This document shows, piece by piece, positions 17,855 through 25,599 of a DNA stretch of 25,599 nt. Origin of the DNA: Burkholderiales bacterium. GTDB taxonomy: Bacteria > Pseudomonadota > Gammaproteobacteria > Burkholderiales > Usitatibacteraceae. The translations under genes were made by a program, and so were the position numbers. The stretch covers positions 1 to 25,599 of the forward strand of contig JACMOJ010000170.1 in assembly GCA_014378085.1 (NCBI GenBank), in the 5' to 3' direction. Numbering within the stretch: position 1 is the first letter of the stretch; each line of letters begins with the position of its first letter. The notes beneath the pieces are model-generated. The model was given only the letters and a program-made list of their open reading frames with translations, did not search any database and had not been told where the DNA came from.

Positions 17855-18637
17855 TTACAAACCTCGAATCATGAACGCCGTGAGAATTAAGTCAATGGCC
17901 AAGACGGTCAGCGCCGAAGTGACCACCGTTCGCGTGGTTGCTCTCGAAACACCCTCCGCTGTTGGGTCGGCGTCGAACCCCTCAAAGGTGGCGATGACTG
18001 AAACCGCGATACCAAACGCGATCGACTTGATGATGCCATTCAAGACGTCATAGCGAAAATCGACCGCCGACTGCATGTTCGCCCAGAACACGCCAGGGTC
18101 GATGCCCACCAACGCGACTGCAACAATGTAGCCGCCGAAAATTCCCATCGCAGAGAATAGTGCAGCCAAAATCGGCATCGAAATCACACCAGCCCAGAAA
18201 CGCGGTGCAACAACACGGGCAATCGGGTCAATGGCCATCATGTCCATGGCTTTCAATTGCTCAGTCGCCTTCATTAGGCCGATTTCCGCGGTGATTGCCG
18301 AGCCCGCTCTGCTCGCAAACAACAACGCCGCGACGACCGGGCCGAGTTCGCGCACAAGGGAGAGTGCAACCAGCACCCCCATGGTCTCTTCAGCACCATA
18401 TTTTTGCAAAGTCTCGAATCCTTGCAGCCCGAGCACCATTCCTACAAATAAGCCCGAAACCATAATGATCACGAGCGACATCACGCCGGCAAAGTAGATT
18501 TCCCGGATCGTTAAATGCAGCCGCCGAAAACTCATACCTGAATTCAGTAGCACCAGCCAGAAAAAACGGGCCATCGAGCCGCTGCGCCAAATTGTTTCAA
18601 TACCGCGCGACCCAATACGACGGATGCCATCAATCAT
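17855..18637 (-). CDS. mlaE: Phospholipid ABC transporter permease MlaE
   Basis: This 260-residue polytopic inner-membrane permease of the MlaE/YrbE family holds and moves phospholipid within the MlaFEDB complex. The family core is visible: GLFVGMVLGLQGFETLQKYGAEE (about 62-84), SLVRELGPVVAALLFASRAGSAITAEIG (93-120), the EQLKAMDMMAIDPIARVVAPRFWAG block (126-150) and FDADPTAEGVSRATTRTVV (about 220-238). About five to six hydrophobic helices are present. Its ATG overlaps the mlaF stop (4-bp ATGA), so the two subunits are translationally coupled. Confidence 0.97.
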   Translation of the reverse strand: MIDGIRRIGSRGIETIWRSGSMARFFWLVLLNSGMSFRRLHLTIREIYFAGVMSLVIIMVSGLFVGMVLGLQGFETLQKYGAEETMGVLVALSLVRELGPVVAALLFASRAGSAITAEIGLMKATEQLKAMDMMAIDPIARVVAPRFWAGVISMPILAALFSAMGIFGGYIVAVALVGIDPGVFWANMQSAVDFRYDVLNGIIKSIAFGIAVSVIATFEGFDADPTAEGVSRATTRTVVTSALTVLAIDLILTAFMIRGL

Positions 18638-19491
18638 CGCTGTGCTCCTGCAACAGGAAATTTCAAGTCAAGGTCATCAGCGTACTTCGGCGCCGGGTAA
18701 TGAAATGGCACTGGACCATCCATTTCGGCGTGGACAAATTGTTTGATGAAGGGCTCCGTCGAAGCGCGGATCTCAGCGGGCGTGCCTTGGCCCACGATTT
18801 TCCCCTCCGCCATAAAATAGAGATAGTCGACTATTTGTAACGACTCAACAACGTCATGCGTCACCACAATTGAGGTTGCACCTAAAGCGTCGTTGAGCCT
18901 TCTGATGGTATTCCCAACCGCCGCAAGTGAGATGGGATCCAGGCCGGCAAATGGTTCGTCGTACATGATCAATTCTGGGTCAAGCGTCACCGCGCGCGCC
19001 AGCGCAACCCGCCGCGCCATGCCGCCTGACAACTCTGCCGGGTACAGTTTCGCCGTCCCGCGAAGCCCAACCGCATTAAGCTTCATCAGCACCAAATCAC
19101 GAATCATGTCTTCCGGCAATTCGGTATGTTCGCGCAGCTGAAAAGCGATGTTGTCAAACACCGACATGTCAGTGAAGAGCGCACCGAATTGGAACAGCAT
19201 GCTCATCTTGCGTCGGAGAGCGTAAAGCTGCTCGCGGTTCAACTCCGACACAACTTGCCCCGCCACCGTCACAGCGCCGGAGGAGGGCTTTAGCTGACCG
19301 CCAATGAGCCTCAACAACGTGGTCTTCCCGCATCCAGAGCCGCCCATAATGGCAACCAGTTTGCCCTTGGGCACTGCCATCGTGATGCCCTTCAGGATTA
19401 AGCGTTTTCCATAGCCAAAGTCAACGTTGTTGATTTCAACAAAGTTGTCATTTGATGCGGAGATCACGGCATTTGCCAACGGAGTGGACAT
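18634..19491 (-). CDS. mlaF: Phospholipid ABC transporter ATP-binding protein MlaF
   Basis: This 285-residue ATPase of the Mla phospholipid transport complex has Walker A GGSGCGKTT (50-58), Q-loop Gln101 in MLFQFGALF, signature LSGGMARR (154-161), Walker B LIMYDEP (174-180) and switch His212 in VVTHD. The FQFGALFTDMSVFDN stretch is typical of MlaF. The C-terminal tail after about residue 245 (FVHAEMDGPVPFHYP) is the MlaF extension that contacts the neighbouring subunit and MlaB in E. coli. It is the first gene of the mla set. Upstream sits a 352-bp divergent spacer with two groups of direct repeats. Confidence 0.97.
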   Translation of the reverse strand: MSTPLANAVISASNDNFVEINNVDFGYGKRLILKGITMAVPKGKLVAIMGGSGCGKTTLLRLIGGQLKPSSGAVTVAGQVVSELNREQLYALRRKMSMLFQFGALFTDMSVFDNIAFQLREHTELPEDMIRDLVLMKLNAVGLRGTAKLYPAELSGGMARRVALARAVTLDPELIMYDEPFAGLDPISLAAVGNTIRRLNDALGATSIVVTHDVVESLQIVDYLYFMAEGKIVGQGTPAEIRASTEPFIKQFVHAEMDGPVPFHYPAPKYADDLDLKFPVAGAQR

Positions 19492-19513
19492 CGATAGGTA
19501 TCTGAGGCGCCTA

Positions 19514-19531
19514 GGTTAACTGGGTTAACTG
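19514..19531. repeat. Perfect tandem 9-bp repeat in the mlaF leader
   Basis: GGTTAACTG occurs twice back to back (19514-19522 and 19523-19531), 22 bp upstream of the mlaF ATG. Each unit contains the palindrome GTTAAC. Position and form would fit a double operator or a site affecting mla translation. Confidence 0.75.
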
Positions 19532-19542
19532 AGCTTTTTTAG

Positions 19543-19591
19543 GGGACAAACTTTTTGGGACAAATCCGTTAGGAAAACCTGTTGGGACAAG
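19543..19591. repeat. Three GGGACAA direct repeats upstream of mlaF
   Basis: GGGACAA starts at 19543, 19557 and 19584, i.e. 14 and 27 bp apart; in the mlaF direction it reads TTGTCCC. The first two units share the longer GGGACAAA. Regular same-strand spacing upstream of an operon suggests a protein-binding array, though I know no regulator with this site. Confidence 0.5.
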
Positions 19592-19843
19592 CCCTTCTAC
19601 GGTCGGCCTTATGCAACCGACGTCGCACACTTTAACATCGGAAGGCGATCCCCAATGATCAGACCGGTAATCATCGGCGAGGAAGTCAGCGAGCATGATG
19701 GCCTACGGTAATTCACGCCGGCGCTGGTAACCTTGGAAGCGTGCGTCACCCTGGCCGCGATAATGCGGATGGCGGAACCGGCAGACTCGGTTATGCTATC
19801 AACGCAATGAAAACACCCATAAAACTTTATTAAGAACACACAA

Positions 19844-21277
19844 ATGGCAAAACCAGCGTTATTAGTGGTCGACGACGACCCTTTGATCGCGGAAGCACTG
19901 GCATTTTCGTTGGCGGACGAATTTGCCGTGCGATTTTGTGATTCGAGAGCGGCGGCCATCAAGATTTTGCAGGCCGGCGAATTCTCGCCGCAGTTGGCCT
20001 TAATTGACCTCGGTTTGCCGCCGTTGCCCAACCAGCCCACCGAAGGCTTTAAGCTGGTCGGGGATTTGCTTGCATGGTCACCCAAGATTCGAATCTTAGT
20101 TCTCACCGGCCAAAATGAGGAGTCGAACGCCCGGCGCGCGCGCGCGCTTGGCGCAGCTGATTTGGTGCCCAAACCCTGTGAACCGGCGCGGCTGAAAAAG
20201 CTGCTGCGAGAACAGCTTAAAGGGGTTGTTCTCGATGTTTTAAACGACGATCCCCGGTCCGCAGGCCTGATTGGTGAAAGCCCGCCGATTCGGAAGCTTA
20301 AGGGGCAAATCGATCTCTATGCGTCGTCCGCGTTTCCTGCGTTGATCGAGGGCCCATCTGGTAGCGGTAAAGAACGTGTCGCGGAGGCATTGCACTACCT
20401 TAGTCCGCGCGGGCAACTGCCATTTCTGGCGCTGAACTGTGCTGCAATCTCCGCGAATTTGATGGAGGCCACCCTGTTTGGGCATGCCAAAGGTGCCTTC
20501 ACGGGTGCGGCCACCGCAAAGGCAGGCTATTTTGAGGATGCAGGTGGGGGCACGTTGTTCCTCGACGAAATTGGCGAACTTCCGCTCGAACTGCAGCCGA
20601 AACTTCTTCGAGTTCTTGAGAACGGTGAGTATCAGCGGGTCGGCGAAACACAGGCGAGAAAATCCGCTGCGCGTGTTGTCGCGGCAACCAATCGGGACCT
20701 GCGCAGCGAAGTCAAAGCAGGGCGCTTCCGCGCCGACCTTTACCACCGGCTGTCTGTCTTCACCATTGGCGTTCCACCGCTGGGAGAGCTAGGCGACGAC
20801 AAATTGCGCCTCCTTGATCATTTCGCCGCGCAGTCGGCAAAACACCTTAACTCTCAAGTCTTCACGCTCACTGATGATGCGCGTGCCGCTTGGATGGCTT
20901 ATGAATTTCCGGGCAATGTGCGGGAACTCAAAAACATTGTCATTCGACTGATTGCCAAACACGCTGGATATGCGATCACGGCCCATGAGCTTTCGCAAGA
21001 ATTCGAGATTACGCAGCCATCCGCGGCGAGCGAACAGATATTTGCTGGTCTAGACCCAAAAGAAGAAATCACGGCAAGTGCGCTGTTTCGGCTTGACGGC
21101 AAGCTCGCGGAAGTTGAACTTAAATACATCGACGCGGCAATTGATATTGCCAGCGGGAACATGACGCAAGCCGCAAAAATCTTGGGGATTTCACGCTCGA
21201 CGCTTTACAGCAGGCTGGAGGTGTTGCGACCTTCCGCATTAAATCGCGACACCGGCGCCGCTATTCCGGATGCATGA
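19844..21277 (+). CDS. Sigma-54-dependent response regulator (NtrC type)
   Basis: This 477-residue transcription activator has three domains. The receiver (1-125) has acidic Asp10-12, phospho-acceptor Asp55 in LIDLGLPP, Thr88 and Lys110. The AAA+ domain (about 143-375) has Walker A GPSGSGKE (170-177), the sigma-54 contact loop GAFTGA (217-222), Walker B GGGTLFLDE (234-242) and arginine-finger region GRFRADLYHRL (293-303). The C-terminal Fis-type helix-turn-helix is at about 438-461 (GNMTQAAKILGISRSTLYSRL). The extended receiver loop GLPPLPNQPTEGF resembles PrsR-like (PEP-CTERM box) regulators, but no PEP-CTERM genes are visible here. It should be activated by phosphorylation, yet no histidine kinase is adjacent. 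It is probably the regulator of the downstream secretin/pilus-type genes, which is inference from position. Confidence 0.93.
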   Translation: MAKPALLVVDDDPLIAEALAFSLADEFAVRFCDSRAAAIKILQAGEFSPQLALIDLGLPPLPNQPTEGFKLVGDLLAWSPKIRILVLTGQNEESNARRARALGAADLVPKPCEPARLKKLLREQLKGVVLDVLNDDPRSAGLIGESPPIRKLKGQIDLYASSAFPALIEGPSGSGKERVAEALHYLSPRGQLPFLALNCAAISANLMEATLFGHAKGAFTGAATAKAGYFEDAGGGTLFLDEIGELPLELQPKLLRVLENGEYQRVGETQARKSAARVVAATNRDLRSEVKAGRFRADLYHRLSVFTIGVPPLGELGDDKLRLLDHFAAQSAKHLNSQVFTLTDDARAAWMAYEFPGNVRELKNIVIRLIAKHAGYAITAHELSQEFEITQPSAASEQIFAGLDPKEEITASALFRLDGKLAEVELKYIDAAIDIASGNMTQAAKILGISRSTLYSRLEVLRPSALNRDTGAAIPDA

Positions 21278-21447
21278 TGACCCTCACAACTTACCTAGTA
21301 CACGCTCACCGCACACACAGCGCAAACCGGATGCAAACTTAATGCAGACCCGGCGTAGGCTCGGTCTAGGCCCAGTGATAAACTCGCGTTACCGTTTTTT
21401 TATGAGTCGGTTTCACTTTACATAGCCAAGGCATTTAAGAATACGCG
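21278..21447. other. 170-bp spacer between the regulator and the ATPase gene
   Basis: I find no hairpin terminator and no sequence with the GG-N10-GC core plus good flanks expected of a sigma-54 promoter. A T-rich patch (about 21395-21402) and TTTACATAG near 21417-21425 might belong to a sigma-70-type promoter for the ATPase gene. The evidence is weak. Confidence 0.3.
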
Positions 21448-22944
21448 ATGACGATGTATCTGGAACATTTCGGTCTCACCGAAGCGCCATTCAAAATAAC
21501 GCCGCATACCGAATTTTTCTTTTCCGGGGCGAGCCGTGGCGAGACGCTAGAAGCCCTGCTCTATTCGATCACCAGCGGGGAAGGTATCGTCAAGGTGACC
21601 GGCGAGGTGGGTGCCGGCAAGACGATGCTTTGCAGGGTTCTGATGGAGCGGCTGCCGCCCTCGGTCGAGACCATTTACCTCGCTGTCCCATCACTTTCGC
21701 GCGATGAAATGCTGGCCACCATCGCAGGAGATTTAAACCTCGAAACACAGGGCATGTCGACCACAAAGTTGATTCGCGCCTTGCAGGAACGCCTCATCGA
21801 AATCCACGCTGAGGGGCGCCAAGTTGTCGCGCTAATCGACGAAGCGCACGCGATGCCGCTAGAAACGCTAGAAGAAATTCGCCTGCTGTCAAACCTGGAA
21901 ACTAGCCACTTCAAGTTAATGCAAATTGTCCTGTTCGGTCAACCGGAGTTGGACCAACACTTGTCGCTGCAAAACATGCGGCAATTGCGAGAGCGTATTA
22001 CGCATAGCTTCACGTTGCTACCCCTGCCGCCGCGCGACATTAAGGATTACGTCAACTTTAGGCTGCGTGCTGCGGGATACAAAGGGCCTGACTTATTCAC
22101 CGCCGACGCGCTTAAATTGATCGCGGAAGCCTCGGAAGGGCTCACGCGGCGCATCAATATCTACTGTGACAAAACGCTGCTCGCGGCGTTTGCGGCGGGC
22201 ACGCATACCGTTACGCCAGATCTGGTCAAGGCAGCAATCACCGACACGCAGATCGTCATGCCGAACACCAACAAACGCCGTGGCGCGGTCTGGCTGGCCG
22301 CTCTCGCGTCGCTCCTCGCAGGATTGGTCATCGGGTTTATCGCCGGGCGGGCTACCCAGCCAGACGCGTTTTCTTCAACGCTTGGCGTTCGCGACGCCAC
22401 GTCGGCCAAGGCAGCAGTCACGCCAACGCCGACGCCACCAGTAGCTGGAACGCCGGTCGCCTTTAGTCCGATGGTGGGCGCGTTAGCCGCCATCCCGACT
22501 CTCGAAAACGCGCGCACCGCAGACGGGCGCACTGCGCCAGCGGCGGATACCAACTCTTCGTCATTGGAAAAGACGGCTGCCGCTAAGCTTGCCACCAGCG
22601 CCAACGACTGGCTCGGTGCGCGGCTGAATGCGGATATGGCGCGCATCGACAAACAACCGCGCAGTCGATACTCGATACAACTCATGACTGCTGACGAGCG
22701 CGAGCGGTCCGCCATCGAGGCATTCCTGCGGGCGGCGAGCCGAGAGCTCAACCCGGATCGGGTGATGGTCTACCTGTCGGGAACCAACGAGAACCCTAAA
22801 GTCAGCGTTCTTTATGGCAACTACGCAGACCGCGCAGAGGCCACCGCCGAACTTTCGTCGTTACCGTTGAAGCTCACGCAGTTCCGGCCTTATGCTCGTT
22901 CATTTCAAGCGGTGCGGGATGACCTCAGGAAATCGACGCCTTAG
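21448..22944 (+). CDS. ExeA/MshM-like AAA ATPase with transmembrane segment and SPOR-like C-terminus
   Basis: This 498-residue protein begins with the ExeA/GspA signature YLEHFGLTEAPFKITPHTEFFF (4-25). Walker A GEVGAGKT is at 52-59, Walker B VVALIDEAH at 126-134 and an arginine-rich RQLRERITHSF segment at 178-188. After the ATPase core comes one transmembrane helix (about 279-299), a Pro/Ala/Thr-rich linker (about 310-385) and a C-terminal domain at about 406-490 (YSIQLMTAD..., then VSVLYGNYADRAEATAEL) that looks like a SPOR fold. ExeA in Aeromonas uses a different peptidoglycan-binding domain to help the secretin cross the cell wall. Here a SPOR-like module could do the same, placed in the periplasm by the helix. 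The second ATG (21454) is an alternative start. The downstream gene encodes the matching secretin. Confidence 0.88.
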   Translation: MTMYLEHFGLTEAPFKITPHTEFFFSGASRGETLEALLYSITSGEGIVKVTGEVGAGKTMLCRVLMERLPPSVETIYLAVPSLSRDEMLATIAGDLNLETQGMSTTKLIRALQERLIEIHAEGRQVVALIDEAHAMPLETLEEIRLLSNLETSHFKLMQIVLFGQPELDQHLSLQNMRQLRERITHSFTLLPLPPRDIKDYVNFRLRAAGYKGPDLFTADALKLIAEASEGLTRRINIYCDKTLLAAFAAGTHTVTPDLVKAAITDTQIVMPNTNKRRGAVWLAALASLLAGLVIGFIAGRATQPDAFSSTLGVRDATSAKAAVTPTPTPPVAGTPVAFSPMVGALAAIPTLENARTADGRTAPAADTNSSSLEKTAAAKLATSANDWLGARLNADMARIDKQPRSRYSIQLMTADERERSAIEAFLRAASRELNPDRVMVYLSGTNENPKVSVLYGNYADRAEATAELSSLPLKLTQFRPYARSFQAVRDDLRKSTP

Positions 22945-23015
22945 GGCGCCATTTGCGCAGATCGAAACTCGCAGAACAAATCTTCAGACAATTATTTGAA
23001 TTCAGGCACAACCCA

Positions 23016-23044
23016 TTGCTTTTATTGGAAAATCCGCTTATAAA
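23016..23044 (+). promoter_or_regulatory. Candidate sigma-70-type promoter for the secretin gene
   Basis: TTGCTT (23016-23021), a 17-bp spacer and TATAAA (23039-23044) lie in the A/T-rich 219-bp gap between the ATPase and secretin genes. The -10 matches the consensus at five of six bases, the -35 at three of six. It would give a leader of about 110 nt to the first ATG at 23164. The rest of the gap shows no gene or terminator. Confidence 0.35.
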
Positions 23045-23163
23045 GTTAAGGGCATACAACAATAAAAAGCATTATTAAACTTGCGCGGCCCCGAATGCGG
23101 CGAAAATCTTGCGCATCCGTGCGATAACTATGCCGATTTCCGCCGAACTTTTACAATATTGGT

Positions 23164-25128
23164 ATGACACCCCTCTTGCGCTCAACAACTTGGTTTTGCG
23201 ATGCTAGGCACAGCGGCAAATCTGCCCTTGTGAAGAGGTCGCCCGTTGCAGGCCTCACCTCATCCGACATGGTTGTTTTGATGGCGGCGGTTGCGAGTGT
23301 CGTGTTGGCCGGATGCGGCACCAACCCCGTTGCAAAAGTGGATAACCACATCCGTCGCGCGGTGCAAACGCCACAAACTTTTGCGTCGACCGTGCCCGCG
23401 CCAGTGCGACAAGTGCCGATTCCGCCCCCGCCTAGACCAGTGGTTGATGAGAAGCGTTATTCGGTGAGCGTTATCGACGTGCCGGCGCGAGAAATACTGT
23501 TGGCGATGAGCCGCGACACCGGCATTAATATCGATATCTATCCGGGCATTGAAGGTCGCGTGACCTTGAACGCCATCGACCAAACGATTCGACAAATCCT
23601 GACTCGTATGGCGAAACAAATCGACATGCGTTGGGAAGTGGATGGGCCAAACATCGCGGTAATGCAAGATGCGCCGTTCCTGAAGTTATATCGAGTGGAC
23701 TACGTTAATATCAATCGAGATACCGACTCTACTTTCGGTGTTCAAACTCAAGTAGTTGGCCCGCCTGGTGTTACCTCCGCATCAGCAGGTGGGGCTTCAC
23801 AAAACACTTCACAGCTTAAAATTACGAACTCGTCCAAGAATCGCTTCTGGGAGAACTTAGAAAAAAACATCAAGGATTTGCTTCGCGAAACTGACAAGCA
23901 ATTGCCAGAGGGAAGCTCGGAAACTGTCGTCCGTGCGCAAACACAGGGCTCAAGCACTGCCACCACGAGAACGCAATCTGCCGCGGCACGCGCCAACCCG
24001 CGCGGACAAGCGACAACTACTATGCCGGGCGACGTGCAAGCGCAAAACGAGCAGCTCACACAGACTCTCACGTTCCGCGAAGCTGCGTCCGTCATTGTTA
24101 ATGTAGAGACCGGTACAATTTCAGTCAGAGCAACATCTCGTCAGCAAGAAAAGGTTGCGCAATTCATCGAACAAGTCTCTGGCGCGTCAAAGCGTCAAGT
24201 GTTGATTGAGGCAACGGTGGTGGAGGTGGAGCTCAATGATGCGTACCAATCAGGCGTGGATTGGTCGGCAGTCGGACGGGATGGCTTGGGTTATACATTC
24301 AGGCAATCCTTTACGCCGGGCGGAAGCGCCGTCACCACGCCTAATGCTCCCTCGTCATCAACGTCTCCGATTCCATCTTTTACCCTTGGTTATCTTAATC
24401 CTGCGGCCGCTGTGGGCGGTAGCATCGCTAGCGCGGTCAAGCTACTCAGTTCATTTGGATCAACAAAGGTGCTGTCAAGCCCTCGGCAAATTGCACTGAA
24501 CAACCAGACCGCCGTCATGAAGGTTGTAGAGAATCGGATTTACTTTACGGTTACCTCCAATCCGACCACTTCAACATCGGCGACTGGCGCTACAACGACG
24601 TTGTTTAGCTATACATCTACACCGAATGTTGTACCCGAAGGGTTTGTTATGAGCGTCACGCCGCAAATTGGCGAGAACGATATTGTGACGCTCAACATTC
24701 GCCCTAGCATCACCCGTATTACGGGCTATAAGAAGGATCCCAATCCTGACCTTGCGCGGGCCAACGTGGTAAACGAAATTCCGGAAATACAAACACGCGA
24801 GTTCGAAACAGTGCTTCGCGTTGCCTCAGGTCAAACGTCAGTGCTTGGCGGGCTTATGCAAGATCGCTTTCAAGCATCGCGCAACGGCCTACCGATCCTT
24901 TCGCGAATTCCCATTTTCGGCGATGCGGTTAGCGCTAGAAACGATGTTGGGCTAAAAACTGAACTGGTGGTGTTTATCCGTCCTATCGTTTTAAAGGACG
25001 CAAGCCTCGAAACTGACCTCAGCGAATACAAGCGTTATCTTCCGGATAGCCGCTTTTTTAAGGAAGCAGAACCGGTTGTAAACATTCCTATCCTCGGAAT
25101 ACCCGATCCGGTGCAACCGAGACCGTGA
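23164..25128 (+). CDS. mshL: MshL-type secretin (outer-membrane channel lipoprotein)
   Basis: This 654-residue secretin of the MSHA pilus/type II secretion superfamily would form the outer-membrane pore. A hydrophobic stretch ends in the lipobox LAGC (Cys51), so it should be a lipoprotein matured by LspA. A secretin/TonB short N-terminal (STN) domain lies at about 97-175 (VSVIDVPAREILLAMSRDTGI). A Ser/Thr/Gln-rich region and the NRFWENLEKNIKDLL segment follow, which are typical of MshL. The secretin core is at about 343-610, including VLIEATVVEVEL, VLSSPRQIALNNQTAVMKV, the VPEGFVMSVTPQI segment and GLPILSRIPIFGD. The first ATG leaves 35 residues before the signal helix and lacks a ribosome-binding site. 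Starts at GTG 23230 or ATG 23269 would give a normal signal peptide, so the true start is uncertain. The next gene begins 8 bp downstream. Confidence 0.92.
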   Translation: MTPLLRSTTWFCDARHSGKSALVKRSPVAGLTSSDMVVLMAAVASVVLAGCGTNPVAKVDNHIRRAVQTPQTFASTVPAPVRQVPIPPPPRPVVDEKRYSVSVIDVPAREILLAMSRDTGINIDIYPGIEGRVTLNAIDQTIRQILTRMAKQIDMRWEVDGPNIAVMQDAPFLKLYRVDYVNINRDTDSTFGVQTQVVGPPGVTSASAGGASQNTSQLKITNSSKNRFWENLEKNIKDLLRETDKQLPEGSSETVVRAQTQGSSTATTRTQSAAARANPRGQATTTMPGDVQAQNEQLTQTLTFREAASVIVNVETGTISVRATSRQQEKVAQFIEQVSGASKRQVLIEATVVEVELNDAYQSGVDWSAVGRDGLGYTFRQSFTPGGSAVTTPNAPSSSTSPIPSFTLGYLNPAAAVGGSIASAVKLLSSFGSTKVLSSPRQIALNNQTAVMKVVENRIYFTVTSNPTTSTSATGATTTLFSYTSTPNVVPEGFVMSVTPQIGENDIVTLNIRPSITRITGYKKDPNPDLARANVVNEIPEIQTREFETVLRVASGQTSVLGGLMQDRFQASRNGLPILSRIPIFGDAVSARNDVGLKTELVVFIRPIVLKDASLETDLSEYKRYLPDSRFFKEAEPVVNIPILGIPDPVQPRP

Positions 25129-25136
25129 GGTAGCAA

Positions 25137-25599
25137 GTGAGTCTGCTCCTCGATGCGCTTAAACGTGCGGAAGATGCCAAACGCGCGAAAGCGGAGGCGG
25201 CAGCAGCTGAAGCCACGCCGGTTCAAGCAGAAAACGCTGGGCCGACGACGTTAGCAGCAGACCTCGCAGCAAAATCTGCGGCGGACTCAGCGCCCCGCAC
25301 ATCAGTGCCGCTAGCACTCGTTGGCAGTCTGGCGCTATCGCCGACCGAGTCAACCGTCGGTGGTCCGGACGCCAACAAGCCAATCGAATTTTCAGTTCTC
25401 TCGCTGGAGGTTGTCGACGATCGGCCAGCTGACCACGTCGCAAAATCGGCGTTGAACCCCGCCGCTGCAACGATCCCCGCCGGCCCCACCAGCCCCGCGC
25501 AAAACGACGCGATGTCGGCTTCAATGCCCCGCGCCTCGGCAATTCCCGCTACCGCGGTGACGTTAGAGGACATGCTGGAGGGTGAGTTGGGCCACCCGA
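25137..25599 (+). CDS. GspB/MshN-like pilus or secretion assembly protein (5' part only)
   Basis: A GTG at 25137, preceded by GAGGT with 5-6 bp spacing, opens a frame that runs to the window end (154 full codons, no stop). The N-terminus SLLLDALKRAEDAKRAKAEA is the standard opening of proteins found next to ExeA-type ATPases and secretins in MSHA-like/type II-like loci. These usually go on to a transmembrane helix and TPR or GspB-type domains. The visible remainder is Ala/Pro/Ser-rich and low in complexity, with no clear transmembrane helix yet. It starts 8 bp after mshL, so the two are in one operon. An ATPase of the GspE/MshE type would be expected further downstream. Confidence 0.8.
   Translation, partial: MSLLLDALKRAEDAKRAKAEAAAAEATPVQAENAGPTTLAADLAAKSAADSAPRTSVPLALVGSLALSPTESTVGGPDANKPIEFSVLSLEVVDDRPADHVAKSALNPAAATIPAGPTSPAQNDAMSASMPRASAIPATAVTLEDMLEGELGHP

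Larger units (their letters stand above)
19492..19843. other. 352-bp divergent intergenic region (mlaF / response regulator)
   Basis: The spacer must hold promoters for both the mla operon and the plus-strand regulator. I see no convincing gene in it. Near mlaF there are two groups of direct repeats (listed separately). On the minus strand, TTGTCC followed after 16 bp by TAAAAA is a possible but weak promoter. The regulator side ends in an A/T-rich stretch (about 19806-19843) without a clear purine-rich ribosome-binding site. A short hairpin GTCGG-N10-CCGAC lies near 19602-19621. Confidence 0.5.

Noticed and set aside
19609..20172. Minus-strand ORF of 187 codons opposite the response regulator
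   Set aside because: It lies antisense to the receiver domain, has low-complexity Ala/Ser composition and no family resemblance.
23004..23020. Sigma-54 promoter upstream of mshL (AGGCACA...TTGCT)
   Set aside because: The GG-to-GC distance is 11 bp instead of the required 10, although the flanking bases look tempting.

Overview
The window reads as a chromosomal core-gene segment of a betaproteobacterium. This is inferred from gene order and protein style: mlaFEDCB, a YadG/YadH-type ABC exporter, a BolA-family gene, murA, then hisG-hisD-hisC-hisB form an order familiar in that class. The ribF-ileS-lspA-ispH-minor-pilin order is widespread in beta- and gammaproteobacteria. I cannot name the genus. 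I saw no tRNA, rRNA, CRISPR array, transposase or phage gene.

Left part, positions 1-19491, is all on the minus strand, so transcription runs right to left. From its upstream end it encodes the Mla phospholipid-transport system (mlaF, mlaE, mlaD, mlaC, mlaB) ending at a hairpin terminator. Next come an ABC-2 exporter ATPase and permease, a BolA-family protein, murA (first committed step of peptidoglycan synthesis) and four histidine genes (hisG; a 230-bp repeat-bearing gap; hisD-hisC-hisB). Then follow murJ (lipid II flippase), ribF (FMN/FAD synthesis), ileS, lspA (lipoprotein signal peptidase), ispH (last step of the MEP isoprenoid pathway), and the start of a type IV pilus minor-pilin cluster (pilE, fimT, pilV), with pilV cut by the window edge. 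Much of this stretch serves the cell envelope.

Right part, 19844-25599, is on the plus strand and divergent from mla across a 352-bp spacer. It encodes a sigma-54-type response regulator with no kinase beside it. Then come an ExeA/MshM-like AAA ATPase carrying a transmembrane segment and a SPOR-like C-terminus, an MshL-type lipoprotein secretin, and the first 154 codons of a GspB/MshN-like protein. This looks like the beginning of an MSHA-type pilus or type II secretion-like locus, separate from the PilV/FimT cluster at the other end.

The most striking anomalies are two. (1) IspH has Ser-Thr where the family has Cys-Pro at the second of its three iron-sulfur ligand cysteines. (2) The 5' end of the ABC permease gene has been tandemly duplicated, which leaves two mini-ORFs of 29 and 36 codons. 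These join the ATPase to the intact permease through three consecutive ATGA stop/start overlaps. Other points are a perfect 22-bp repeat shared by two distant intergenic regions, two dispersed-repeat-like elements inside core operons, a PilE without cysteines, and clustered direct repeats upstream of mlaF.
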